This document shows, one piece after another, positions 51,170 to 59,804 of a stretch of DNA of 64,000 bases (the first letter of the stretch is position 1; every line of letters begins with the position of its first letter). Source of the DNA: Pseudarthrobacter sp. L1SW (GTDB taxonomy: Bacteria; Actinomycetota; Actinomycetes; Actinomycetales; Micrococcaceae). The notes under the pieces were generated by a model. That model was given only the letters and a program-made list of their open reading frames with translations. It was not told where the DNA came from and made no database searches. A program made the translations under genes and the position numbers. Where the stretch lies: the NCBI RefSeq assembly GCF_020809045.1, contig NZ_CP078079.1, positions 868,001 to 932,000 of the forward strand, written 5' to 3'.

Positions 51170-52093
51170 ATGTCGGGTTATCGACTGCTCCGTATCATCC
51201 TTGCAGCGGCAGTCTTCCTTCTCTTTCTTTCGCATCCCGTTCGTGCGGAGGAAGCTAGCGATCCGGAGTTCGGTGGGGAGTGGAATCCCGGACTGCAATT
51301 CAATGGCTTCAAATGGGACTCTGAGGCAAAGGATTTTGTTCGAGCAGATCCAAACGTCCCTAATACAGACCCCAACGAGTACAAGTACGAACTCCAGTGC
51401 CACTTGGGCGGTGGTGACTTTGACACGCCTTGCCTCGCGAGGCAGCTTGAGTGCAAAAACGGGCCCGACGGAAAGGAAGGAATTCCTGTCACTTGGCTTT
51501 CCAAGCCACGGGGAGTTCCGGGGGCAGTCTGGGCATTCCATTCCGGCCCTACTTGCCTCTACGACGCCCGACCAGAAGACCTGCTGCCTCGGATCGCCGC
51601 TGACATCCAGCGGCAATTCCAGAGCCTTCCGGTCGACGCCGGGACAGTGGTGGCCCAACCAAGTCCGCACACGTTGAGGGGTGCCGAGACCAACTTCTAC
51701 GCGGAGGCGGCTGAACAGCAGTTCGACGTCACCATGTTCGGGCAGCAGGTGCACATCATTGCCACGCCGGTCCAGTACACCTGGAACTACGGGGATGGGA
51801 CCGTCTTCGGTCCCCAGCCGTCAATGGGCGGACCGCTGCCGCAGGACCGCTGGGGCGAGAAGACCCGGACGAGCCATGCCTACGGAGCCACGGGCGACTT
51901 CCAGGTGGTGCTGACCACGTCCTTCCAGGGAACGTACTCTGTCAACGCCGGTCCGGCCCTGCCGATACCGGGCCAGGGCCAGTTCAGCGCTCCACCCCAG
52001 ACCATCAGCGTGTGGCGCTCGCTCACCAGGAACTACGCCGATGACTGCAACGCCAATCCCCAGGGCCAGGGCTGTCCGGGCGGCCAGCGGTAG
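51170..52093 (+). CDS. Secreted protein with PKD-like C-terminal domain
   Basis: A 307-residue protein with a signal peptide (LLRIILAAAVFLLFLSHPVRA). The N-terminal half has four cysteines (CHLGGGDFDTPC, then two near CKNG and CLYD) that may form disulfides. The C-terminal half carries a PKD-like pattern (YTWNYGDGTVFGP, SHAYGATGDFQVVLTT). DNA composition changes inside the gene: bases 51301-51360 are 48% GC, while beyond about 51600 it returns to over 60%. It follows the DUF6318 gene after 2 nt. Paired genes like these are common in Arthrobacter; the function is unknown. Confidence 0.78.
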   Translation: MSGYRLLRIILAAAVFLLFLSHPVRAEEASDPEFGGEWNPGLQFNGFKWDSEAKDFVRADPNVPNTDPNEYKYELQCHLGGGDFDTPCLARQLECKNGPDGKEGIPVTWLSKPRGVPGAVWAFHSGPTCLYDARPEDLLPRIAADIQRQFQSLPVDAGTVVAQPSPHTLRGAETNFYAEAAEQQFDVTMFGQQVHIIATPVQYTWNYGDGTVFGPQPSMGGPLPQDRWGEKTRTSHAYGATGDFQVVLTTSFQGTYSVNAGPALPIPGQGQFSAPPQTISVWRSLTRNYADDCNANPQGQGCPGGQR

Positions 52094-52214
52094 GGGCTCA
52101 ATAAGAGCCACGGCGCCCGGCGAACCTGCTGTGATTCGCATCGCAGCCGGAATAGCCGCCGGTGCTTCCAAGTTGGCAAGGACAGTAGTCTTCAGCCTTC
52201 GAAAGGAACTGCGC

Positions 52215-53285
52215 ATGCTGTTTTCCCCCCTCACCCTCGGCGAACTTGAACTCCCCAACCGCCTGGTCATGGCGCCTCTGACGCGGCTCCGCGCAGGTGA
52301 GGAAGGCGTCCCCGGTCCGCTCGTCGTCGAGCATTACCGCCAGCGGGCGTCCCTCGGGCTCATTGTCAGCGAAGGAACCTATCCCGCCCCTGCCGGCCGG
52401 TCCTACGCCGGCCAGCCCGGCATCGTCACCGAGGAACAGGTGGCCGGCTGGAAGAACGTCACCGACGCCGTCCACGCTGAAGGCGGCCGCATGTTCGCCC
52501 AGGTCATGCACGGCGGACGCGTCTCGCACCCGGACATCACCGGCGGCCTTGTACCGGTGGCTCCCAGCGCCGTCGCCATCGAGGGCGAGGTCCGCACCCC
52601 GCTCGGCAAGCAGCCCTACCCGGTGCCGCATGCGCTGACCACGGATGAGCTGCCCATGGTGATCCAGGAATTCGTGAATGCTTCGCTCAACGCCATCGAG
52701 GCCGGTTTCGACGGCGTGGAACTGCACTCGGCCAACGGATACCTGCTGCACGAATTCCTTGCCCCCAACTCCAACGTCCGCACCGACAGCTACGGCGGCT
52801 CGCCGGAGAACCGTGCCAGGTTCGTCATCGAAACCGTGAACGCAGTGGTGGCCGCCATTGGCGCCAACCGCGTCGGCATCCGCATCTCCCCGGAGCACAA
52901 CGTGCAGGGAATCGCTGAAACTGATGCCGCCGACGTCCGTGCGACGTACGAGGTGCTCGTGGACAGCATCGCCCCGCTCAACCTTGCATACCTGAGCATC
53001 CTGCACCACGAGCCGGCAGGGGAACTGGTCCAGGATCTCCGTGCCCGCTTCGGCGGAACCTTCCTGGTGAACACCGGATTCGGCGTGGTCACCACCCGTG
53101 ATGAGGCCGCGTCCCTGGTGGCGGACGGCCATGCCGACGCTGTGGTGGTGGGCCGTCCTGCCATTGCCAACCCGGACCTTGCCCGCCGCTGGAAGGAAAG
53201 CCTCCCGCTGAACGAGCCGGACCCGTCTACGTTCTACGCCGCCGGCGCGGAGGGTTACACGGACTACCCCGCCTACCAGAACTAG
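52215..53285 (+). CDS. NADH:flavin oxidoreductase, Old Yellow Enzyme family
   Basis: A 356-residue FMN TIM barrel of the classical OYE group (NemA-like). Motifs are LPNRLVMAPLTRLRA, FAQVMHGGRVSHPD, FVNASLNAIEAGFDGVELHS (substrate region near the conserved HSANGYLLHEFL, which has the usual His-x-x-Asn), TDSYGGSPENRARF, and VVVGRPAIANPDLA. It reduces activated C=C bonds of enones, nitrate esters or similar electrophiles with NAD(P)H. I chose ATG 52215, with GAAAGGA at 52201-52207, 7 nt upstream; a longer frame from 52041 adds an unconserved 58-residue stretch. It is monocistronic. Confidence 0.92.
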   Translation: MLFSPLTLGELELPNRLVMAPLTRLRAGEEGVPGPLVVEHYRQRASLGLIVSEGTYPAPAGRSYAGQPGIVTEEQVAGWKNVTDAVHAEGGRMFAQVMHGGRVSHPDITGGLVPVAPSAVAIEGEVRTPLGKQPYPVPHALTTDELPMVIQEFVNASLNAIEAGFDGVELHSANGYLLHEFLAPNSNVRTDSYGGSPENRARFVIETVNAVVAAIGANRVGIRISPEHNVQGIAETDAADVRATYEVLVDSIAPLNLAYLSILHHEPAGELVQDLRARFGGTFLVNTGFGVVTTRDEAASLVADGHADAVVVGRPAIANPDLARRWKESLPLNEPDPSTFYAAGAEGYTDYPAYQN

Positions 53286-53300
53286 GACGGGGTTTAACGA

Positions 53301-53334
53301 CGACGGCGGCACCCGGCTCTGGGTGCCGCCGTCG
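53301..53334 (+). terminator. Hairpin terminator after the OYE gene
   Basis: A perfect 14-bp stem (53301-53314 with 53321-53334), 6-nt loop. The stem core CGACGGCGGCACC is shared with the terminator at 22793-22843. Confidence 0.85.
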
Positions 53335-53504
53335 CTGGCTGCGCGGTGTGCTGTCCCGGCAGCTGGCGCCAGGGGCCATCCGACGACCTCCGGCTCACAC
53401 TGTTAATCTGGCCCGCCGGACTCCTCAGGGATGCCGGCGGTGATCAGATGCTACTCCAGCGAATGGACTTTCGCTAGGGCCGATTTCCCGGCAAGCGCGT
53501 GCCG

Positions 53505-53801
53505 TTAAAGCACGGCCTCCCGGCCGGTTCCTTCCTTCATCACCAGCTTGCCGTCCTCGATCCAAACCAGCACGCTTTTAGGCTTGCCGCTCACCTTCGT
53601 GATCGCCTTCAGCCCCCGATTGGTCACCTCCACGCCCACCTGCGCTCCCTTTGCAGGTAGCTCCACGGACACCTCGTTGGCAATGCCCAGGAGCGGGTTG
53701 GTGGACACCCCTAGGTCCCGCCGCGCCTGTTTGCCGTTGACCGTCACAGTGATGTTGGCTTCGTCGAACCCCTCCTGAAAAACGATAAGCAGTTCCCGCA
53801 T
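53505..53801 (-). CDS. Small hypothetical protein, beta-rich
   Basis: A 98-residue protein I do not recognise. Alternating hydrophobic residues (ITVTVNGKQARRDLG, EVSVELPAKGAQVGVEV, KSVLVWIEDGKLVM) suggest a beta sandwich. There is no signal peptide, cysteine or motif. GAGGAAGAGG just before ATG 53801 makes it a credible gene. It is divergent from tex across 152 nt. No function is assigned. Confidence 0.65.
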   Translation of the reverse strand: MRELLIVFQEGFDEANITVTVNGKQARRDLGVSTNPLLGIANEVSVELPAKGAQVGVEVTNRGLKAITKVSGKPKSVLVWIEDGKLVMKEGTGREAVL

Positions 53802-53953
53802 GGTGGCCTCTTCCTCGAGCGTTGGGCGCCTGTGACGGCATTTCCACTACAGCACTTTGCGGGCGGGAGCGGAATACCTCTGCCCGGGGGTGCCGGTGGC
53901 CGGCTGCCGCACGGGCAGTGGAGCCGGGGAAGCCGGTAGGGCAAGATGTTCTG

Positions 53954-56428
53954 GTGACTCAACTGCCGCAAGCCCCGTCCGCCCCGTCCCAGTCCACGAC
54001 ACCGGACGATGCCATCTACTCGCAGATAGCCGCAGAGCTCGGCGTCAAGGCCTGGCAGGTGAAGGCAGCTGTTGAACTGCTCGACGGCGGATCCACCGTG
54101 CCGTTCATCGCCCGGTACCGCAAGGAGGCCACCGGGACGCTGGACGACACCCAGCTCCGCGAACTCGACGAACGGCTCCGCTACCTCCGCGAGCTTGCCG
54201 ACCGCCGTCGTTCGGTGCTCGACGCGATCGAAGCGCAGGGCCAGTTGACTCCTGAGCTGGCCAAGGCCATCCTCGCCGCGGACACGAAATCCCGGCTCGA
54301 GGACATCTACCTGCCGTTCAAGTCCAGGCGGCGGACCAAGGCGCAGATCGCGCGGGAAGCCGGCCTTGAGCCCCTTGCCGATGCCCTGCTGAAGCGGCCT
54401 GACCTTGACCCGGAACGCGAGGCCGCCAAGTACCTCAACGCGGAGCATGCCATCGCCGACGCCGTTGCGGCGCTGGCCGGGGCACGCGCCATCCTGGTTG
54501 AGCGGGTAGCGCAGGACCCCGACCTGGCCGCCACCCTGCGTGAGCGGCTGTGGACGCAGGGCCGCATGGTGTCGCGCGTAAAGAAGGGGAAGGAAAGCGA
54601 CGGGCAGAAATTTGCCGACTACTTCAAGTTCGCCCAGGCGCCCGCCGGGATGCCTTCCCACCGCGTCCTGGCATTGCTGCGCGGCGAGAAGGACGGCGTC
54701 CTCGAGCTGGACCTTGCCGAGGCAGATCCAGCGGACGACGACGCTTTGGCGGCCGCGCGCTCGCGGTACGAATCGGCAGTGGGCAGGTGCCTCGGGGTCG
54801 CCGACCGCGGCCGTCCCGCCGACGCGTGGCTGGTCCAGACCGCGCAGGTGGCCTGGCGGTCCCGCCTGCTGTCGCGGCTGACTGCGGATCTCCGCGGCAA
54901 GATGTTCGTTGCCGCGGAGGACGAGGCCGTCCGGGTGTTCGCGGCCAACCTGCGCGACGTACTGCTGGCCGCCCCGGCCGGGAACCGGGCCACCCTCGGG
55001 CTGGACCCGGGGCTCCGCACCGGCGTCAAAGTGGCCGTGGTGGACGGCACCGGCAAGGTGGTGGCCACCGACACCGTCTACCCGCATGCACCCGCCCGGA
55101 AGTGGGACGAAGCACTGGCAACCCTGGTGCGGCTGGCGCGGCAGCACGCCGTCGAACTCATCGCCATTGGAAACGGCACGGCGTCGCGGGAGACGGACAA
55201 ACTCGCGGCCGAGCTGATCAAGCTGCTGCCGGAGGTGGACCGGAAGCCGCAGAAGCTGGTGGTGTCCGAAGCCGGTGCGTCCGTCTATTCTGCGTCGGCC
55301 CTTGCTGCCGCTGAGCTGCCCGGGATGGACGTCTCCCTCCGCGGTGCGGTGTCCATTGCCCGCCGTCTCCAGGACCCGCTTGCGGAGCTGGTGAAAATCG
55401 ATCCGAAGTCCATCGGTGTGGGCCAGTACCAGCATGACGTGACGGCCTCGAAGCTGGACCGCAGCCTGGACGCCGTGGTGGAGGACTGCGTGAACGCCGT
55501 GGGCGTGGACGTGAACACGGCCTCGCCCGCACTGCTCAGCCGCGTGGCCGGCGTCGGGCCCCTGCTGAGCGAAAACATTGTGGCCTACCGGAACGAGCAC
55601 GGCCCCTTCGCCAAGCGCACCGACCTGAAAAAGGTGCCGCGGCTGGGCGCCAAGGCCTTTGAGCAGTGCGCAGGCTTCCTCCGGATCACCGGGGGAGCGG
55701 AGCCGCTGGACGCCTCCAGTGTGCACCCGGAATCCTATGCGGTGGCCCGGAAGATCCTGGTTGCTGCCGGTTCGGCGCCGGCCTCCTCCCTGGACCCGCG
55801 CGACTTCGTGGACGATACGTTCGGCCTGCCCACAGTGCAGGACATTCTCTCCGAGCTGGACAAGCCGGGACGGGACCCGCGCCCTGCGTTTGCGGCCGCG
55901 ACATTCTCGGAGGGAATCGAGAAGATCTCCGACCTCAGGCCCGGGATGGTGCTGGAGGGAACGGTGACGAACGTCGCTGCCTTCGGCGCCTTTGTTGACG
56001 TTGGCGTCCACCAGGACGGCCTGGTCCACGTCTCGGCGATGGCGAACCGCTTTGTTTCCGATCCCCGCGAAGTGGTGAAGTCCGGCCAGGTGGTCCGTGT
56101 GAAGGTGCTGGAGGCGGATCCTGAGCGGAAGAGGATTTCCCTGACGTTGAGGCTCGACGACGAACCCTCCGTTGGCGGGGCCGGTTCCGGCAGGCCGGGG
56201 GCCGGCAGGTCCGGGGGAGGTCAGTCCGGCTCGCCAAAGGCCGGCCCGCAGAAGCCCGGTTCGCAGAAGCCTGGTTCGCAGAAGCCTGGCGCCCAGCAGC
56301 CCGGCGCCCGGCCGGAGCCGAAGCGCTCGGGAGCGCAGCCCGCCGTCGGCCGTGCTTCTTCGCCGAAGCCTGCCCCCGTCAACACAGCCATGGCCGAGGC
56401 CCTGCGGAAAGCTGGCCTTGGCAAGTAG
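53954..56428 (+). CDS. tex: Tex family S1 RNA-binding transcription accessory protein
   Basis: An 824-residue protein with the full Tex order: N-terminal helical domain with ELLDGGSTVPFIARYRKEAT, a YqgF/RNase H-like domain starting TLGLDPGLRTGVKVAVVDG, helix-hairpin-helix repeats (NTASPALLSRVAGVGPLL) and an S1 domain (GMVLEGTVTNVAAFGAFVDV). A low-complexity basic tail of about 80 residues follows, with 15-nt DNA repeats at 56243-56302 encoding G-x-Q-K-P units. Tex binds nucleic acid and affects transcription elongation and toxin expression. The start GTG 53954 was chosen at the conserved N-terminus; its ribosome binding site is weak. Confidence 0.92.
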   Translation: MTQLPQAPSAPSQSTTPDDAIYSQIAAELGVKAWQVKAAVELLDGGSTVPFIARYRKEATGTLDDTQLRELDERLRYLRELADRRRSVLDAIEAQGQLTPELAKAILAADTKSRLEDIYLPFKSRRRTKAQIAREAGLEPLADALLKRPDLDPEREAAKYLNAEHAIADAVAALAGARAILVERVAQDPDLAATLRERLWTQGRMVSRVKKGKESDGQKFADYFKFAQAPAGMPSHRVLALLRGEKDGVLELDLAEADPADDDALAAARSRYESAVGRCLGVADRGRPADAWLVQTAQVAWRSRLLSRLTADLRGKMFVAAEDEAVRVFAANLRDVLLAAPAGNRATLGLDPGLRTGVKVAVVDGTGKVVATDTVYPHAPARKWDEALATLVRLARQHAVELIAIGNGTASRETDKLAAELIKLLPEVDRKPQKLVVSEAGASVYSASALAAAELPGMDVSLRGAVSIARRLQDPLAELVKIDPKSIGVGQYQHDVTASKLDRSLDAVVEDCVNAVGVDVNTASPALLSRVAGVGPLLSENIVAYRNEHGPFAKRTDLKKVPRLGAKAFEQCAGFLRITGGAEPLDASSVHPESYAVARKILVAAGSAPASSLDPRDFVDDTFGLPTVQDILSELDKPGRDPRPAFAAATFSEGIEKISDLRPGMVLEGTVTNVAAFGAFVDVGVHQDGLVHVSAMANRFVSDPREVVKSGQVVRVKVLEADPERKRISLTLRLDDEPSVGGAGSGRPGAGRSGGGQSGSPKAGPQKPGSQKPGSQKPGAQQPGARPEPKRSGAQPAVGRASSPKPAPVNTAMAEALRKAGLGK

Positions 56429-56443
56429 TCCTGTTGCGGTTGT

Positions 56444-57241
56444 TCAGGCCAGCGACAGCACGAACGCAAGGACAAACCCGGCCGCGGTGCTCAGCGCGAC
56501 GGCCGGTCCGCCGTGCTCATAGGCTTCCGGCATTAGGGTGTCTGCGAGGGACGCGATCACCGCGCCTGCTGCGAATGCGAGCGGTACGGAGATGGCCTCG
56601 GGGTCGGTGCCGGATAGCGGCCCAGCCCCGACGACGACGGCGATGACCAGCAGGACGGCACAGGCAACCCACAATCCGATGATGCTGCTGGTGGACCGCC
56701 CCTGGCTCCGCATGGAGGCTGAACCAACCAGCGCTTCGGGGAAGTTGGAGACAAAGATTGCTGCCAGCAAAGCCAGACCTCCTGTTCCCTCGCCCAAGGA
56801 GATTCCCAAGGCAACGTTTTCCGGGACGCCGTCCAGAGTGACCGCGGCCAGCAAGGCCAAACCGGCGGCTCCGCTCGTGGATGCCTTGGTGGCGCGTTTG
56901 TCGCTCGCCGCGGCATCGGTGTCCAGCTTCGCACTTCCCTGGAACTCATCCGCGGCCTTGGCATGCTTCTGGTCTCCCGCCTGTGCCCAGCGGTCCAGTA
57001 CAGCGCTCAAAACCGTGAAGACCACTGCACCCAGCAGCAGCCCGATCGCCGCGCGTACTATGCCCCCGCGTTGGTAAGCGTCCTCGAAGAGTTCAAAAGC
57101 CAAAGCTGTGATGAGCGAACCGGCGGCGAAAGCCAGGAGCATGGCCAGAAGCCGTTTGGGAAGTTCGAACCGGACACCGATGAATGCACCCAGTACCAGG
57201 GCGCTGGATGCTATGGCGCCAAACCACAGCGACATCATCAT
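56444..57241 (-). CDS. ZIP family metal transporter, probably leaderless mRNA
   Basis: A 265-residue membrane protein with about eight helices and a variable hydrophilic loop (about residues 85-125, rich in Ala, Asp and Lys). The two metal-path motifs are present in changed form: TLDGVPENVALGISLGEG, where family members have H-x-x-P-E-G, and FVSNFPEALVGSA. It would import zinc or another divalent metal. Three ATG codons lie in a row; the first, 57241, is placed exactly at the expected start point of a TATACT -10, so the message may have no leader, and no ribosome binding site is seen. It ends 15 nt from tex, convergently. Confidence 0.85.
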   Translation of the reverse strand: MMMSLWFGAIASSALVLGAFIGVRFELPKRLLAMLLAFAAGSLITALAFELFEDAYQRGGIVRAAIGLLLGAVVFTVLSAVLDRWAQAGDQKHAKAADEFQGSAKLDTDAAASDKRATKASTSGAAGLALLAAVTLDGVPENVALGISLGEGTGGLALLAAIFVSNFPEALVGSASMRSQGRSTSSIIGLWVACAVLLVIAVVVGAGPLSGTDPEAISVPLAFAAGAVIASLADTLMPEAYEHGGPAVALSTAAGFVLAFVLSLA

Positions 57242-57247
57242 CCGGCA

Positions 57248-57253
57248 AGTATA
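57248..57253 (-). promoter_or_regulatory. -10 element of a predicted leaderless transcript
   Basis: On the minus strand TATACT ends 6 nt before ATG 57241, so the A of the start codon would be +1. No consensus -35 is seen 17-18 nt upstream. Confidence 0.6.
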
Positions 57254-57343
57254 GGAGCCTGCTGGTTGACGTGGGAATACGTGCTTTGGCTCCGCAGCGC
57301 GGGCCGACTTTCGGCAGTGCGGTGTTTCTGCAAAGGTGGGCTT

Positions 57344-57664
57344 ATGACCTATTTTCTGGAGTACACGATTCCTGCCGCGACCGGCGATGCCGAGTTTGAG
57401 TTCCCCTACGATGAGATCAACACCGGCACCACCATTCCGCTCTCCGAAACCAACGCGGAGGTGGTGCACACCCCGGAACTTCCGGCCAGGACAGGGATCG
57501 TCGGGGCAACCGTGCCGGAGGCAAAGCTTGAAGCGGAGCAGCTCATAACCCACAGCCGTGCCTCCGAAGCTTCCCTTTACTTTGACCCGTCCAACTCGCT
57601 GCAGGCTGGCGTGGGCACGCTTGTGGCCACGTTCAGCGAAGGCCGGGGCTGGCAGGACGCCTAA
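57344..57664 (+). CDS. Small hypothetical protein
   Basis: A 106-residue soluble protein starting at ATG 57344 with AAAGGTGG shortly upstream. It begins MTYFLEYTIPAATGDAEFEF and contains acidic and Thr-rich stretches and an ATFSEGRGWQDA C-terminus. It has no signal peptide, cysteine or recognised domain. Its 3' end overlaps the convergent DUF2071 locus by 4 nt. The function is unknown. Confidence 0.65.
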   Translation: MTYFLEYTIPAATGDAEFEFPYDEINTGTTIPLSETNAEVVHTPELPARTGIVGATVPEAKLEAEQLITHSRASEASLYFDPSNSLQAGVGTLVATFSEGRGWQDA

Positions 57665-58430
57665 GCCACCGGCGGTTGGCCGAGGCTACCCACCAGCCTC
57701 GGCCGCCCGAACTGGGTCCGCACCCCTGGTGAAAACAGGACCGATTCGGGCGGACCGCCCACGCTGATCCCCGCAGACCCAATCAGTTCGTCCTGTAGAT
57801 GGTCCAGCCTGGCAGAGTACAGCGGCCATGGTTGATGGGTGTTGGGAATGTAGATGCTCCGTCCCCGGAATGCGCCGTGCATGCCAAACCTCGCCGTGAG
57901 GAAGACCGATAACGGGTCCTCGACGGCGGGCCCGGACTGGGGTACCACGGCAAAGCTGCTCCGGGCTCCTTGCCTGAAACGCCTGACGGAATAGCCGAGC
58001 GTTTCATTGCCCGGCGCCGGCCAGGGCTGGGAAGAGCGGATTCGCGACCACACGTAGGGATGCCGGCCGCCCGCGCCGCCAGGACCACCGGCAGCCGGTC
58101 AGCGTCCAGGCTCAGGAAGACCACGCCCCGGGTGCCATCGGGTTCCCTCGAATAGAGGCGCACGTTGACCTCATTGAAGCTCCCCAAGTACGGGATTCCG
58201 GGACCGCGTCCGATTCCGGCGTTCGTCATCCGTAAAGCGATAAGACCAACCCACGTACTGCCGTCGAAGAGGTCCGGCTGCACTCCGGGCGGCATGAAAC
58301 GGGCAGCCTCGTTTTCAGGGATGCGCCAGTGCAGGAATATGGCGTCTCTCCACTGCTGGTCCATGATGCAGGGCGGCGGCAGTTCGGGCGGGGAGGGCCA
58401 GAGGTCCGCGGCGTTCGAACGGTGATCCAC
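57661..58430 (-). pseudogene. DUF2071 (YqjF-like) gene broken by a frameshift
   Basis: The frame from ATG 58430 encodes MDQQWRDAIFLHWRIPENEA and GSFNEVNVRLYSREPDGTRG, typical of the DUF2071 N-terminal half, up to about 58060. The protein then continues in another frame from about 58059 with VWSRIRSSQPWPAPG, FLTARFGMHGAFRGRSIYIP and SARLDHLQDELIG, the family's C-terminal half. Around 58057-58062 the expected sequence G-I-P-Y-V-W needs one extra base, so there is a 1-nt deletion. This may be a true mutation or a sequencing error. DUF2071 proteins are acetoacetate decarboxylase-like in fold, with unknown role. Confidence 0.8.
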
Positions 58431-58472
58431 GTGCGAAGCCTACCGGAGGCCACTGGACGCGACTCTGCCTTT

Positions 58473-58868
58473 CTAGCTTGCGGGGGCCCCGGCAGGATCG
58501 GCGGACTCCCGGGACTCTTTCTGCCACGGCCAGCGCCCGGTGATTTCCAGCTCCAGCGAGAAACTGAGGAATGTCCGGATCAGCACAATGACGGCCAGGA
58601 CCCCGACGCTTTCGAAGGTCGGGGTGACAGCGACGGTGCGGATGATGTCGGCGGCCACCAGCAGCTCGAGGCCCAGAAGGATGGACCTCCCCAGCAGCTG
58701 CCGGTAGGAACGGTACAAGGTCAGCTTCTCCGCGCCGGCGGGCAGTTTGCGGGGCTGGTGGCCGCGCAACGCGAGGGGGATGGAAACAAGCGCCCCGATC
58801 ACCATCACGGCCACCCCGGCAAAGTCGACAAACTCGCCAACCGTTTCAATGATGTGCCGAAAATCCAT
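58473..58868 (-). CDS. DUF1622 family membrane protein
   Basis: A 131-residue protein with three hydrophobic segments: FVDFAGVAVMVIGALVSIPL, a middle helix within SILLGLELLVAADIIRTV and VGVLAVIVLIRTFLSFSLEL. The R-x-x-L-G-R-x-I-L-L-G-L-E-x-L-V-A-A-D-I-I-R-T pattern and the L-I-R-T-F-L-S-F-S-L-E-x-E-I end are diagnostic of DUF1622. GAGGAAGG precedes ATG 58868. The function of the family is not known. It is not obviously in an operon. Confidence 0.85.
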   Translation of the reverse strand: MDFRHIIETVGEFVDFAGVAVMVIGALVSIPLALRGHQPRKLPAGAEKLTLYRSYRQLLGRSILLGLELLVAADIIRTVAVTPTFESVGVLAVIVLIRTFLSFSLELEITGRWPWQKESRESADPAGAPAS

Positions 58869-58940
58869 GGTCCACGCCTTCCTCTTCGTCCTGGGCCCAA
58901 GCAGCCAGCCTAAGCGCAGACGTCGGTGCGCGGCCCCAGG

Positions 58941-59801
58941 CTAGGGGTGGCGTACCCCCTTGCCGGCGAGGATGTCCCGGTAGCCCTCACGGAACGAGGG
59001 AAACGCGAATTCAAATCCCGTGCTGCGCAGCAGTTTGTTCCGGCAGCGCTTATTGCCGCCCCGTGCGGGCCCGGCATCGCCCACTGGCGGCTCCGCCAGC
59101 CCCAGCTCCGCGGCCAGGAAGCGCAGCACTGTGCCCAGATCGGCGGGGTCGTTGTCCACGCCCACGTATACGGGGGCCGGTTCGGGAGGCATGGTGGCCA
59201 GGTGCACGATGGCGGCAGCAGCGTCGTCGCGGTGGATGCGGTTGGTGTACCTGGCATCGTCCGGTACCACCGCGGTACCGCCGCGGACCTGGTCGATCAG
59301 GCGCGTGCGGCCGGGTCCGTAGATGCCGCCCAGCCGGAGGGACGTGGCAGTGGTTGCCGTTCCGCTGAACCTGGACTCCAGCAGCTGCTCCGCCTCCAGC
59401 AGGATGCGCCCCGAGAATCCAGCGGGGCGGGGAGGCGTGCTTTCATCCACCCAACCGCCGCCGGCATCGCCGTACACCGCCGTCGAGGAAACGAAAAGCA
59501 CCCGCTGGGGCCTCACGCCGTCGCGCTCCAAGGCGTCCAGCACGTGGCTGAGGCCGCCAACATAGGCGGACCGGTAGGCCTCTTCCGTCGTCGAGTCGGC
59601 AGCCACGGCAATGACGACGGCGGTGGTGTCCGCCGGGACGCGCGGCAGGTCGGGTGCGCCCAGGTCCGCCGCTGCACCTTCGATCGCGGCCGGCAGTTTG
59701 GCGGGGGAACGCCGCCAGCCCACCACGTGGTGGCCAAGGGCATGGAACCGCAGCCCGGCCTCGGTCCCCAAATCACCGCAGCCGGCTAACAGGATGGTCA
59801 T
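58941..59801 (-). CDS. NAD(P)-dependent epimerase/dehydratase-like SDR (YeeZ-like)
   Basis: A 286-residue extended SDR-like Rossmann protein. LLAGCGDLGTEAGLRF is the nucleotide loop (G-x-G-x-x-G); VLFVSSTAVYGDAGGGW holds the S and Y of the active site, although the usual Y-x-x-x-K lysine is not obvious; LRLGGIYGPGRTRLI and NRIHRDDAAAAIVHLA follow. It resembles YeeZ-type proteins annotated as nucleoside-diphosphate-sugar epimerases without proven activity. ATG 59801 lies 3 nt after the upstream gene, so the two form an operon with the MSMEG_6728-like gene. Confidence 0.82.
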   Translation of the reverse strand: MTILLAGCGDLGTEAGLRFHALGHHVVGWRRSPAKLPAAIEGAAADLGAPDLPRVPADTTAVVIAVAADSTTEEAYRSAYVGGLSHVLDALERDGVRPQRVLFVSSTAVYGDAGGGWVDESTPPRPAGFSGRILLEAEQLLESRFSGTATTATSLRLGGIYGPGRTRLIDQVRGGTAVVPDDARYTNRIHRDDAAAAIVHLATMPPEPAPVYVGVDNDPADLGTVLRFLAAELGLAEPPVGDAGPARGGNKRCRNKLLRSTGFEFAFPSFREGYRDILAGKGVRHP

Positions 59802-59804
59802 GGG

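Noticed and set aside
22793-53334. Recurrent CGACGGCGGCACC sequence as a dispersed repeat family or CRISPR-like repeat
   Set aside because: The two clear copies are arms of two terminators with different loops, and there is no spacer-repeat periodicity.
53744-56029. A 761-codon open frame antisense to tex
   Set aside because: It is the mirror of a high-GC coding frame, has no recognisable domain, no ribosome binding site and biased composition. Tex on the other strand is complete.
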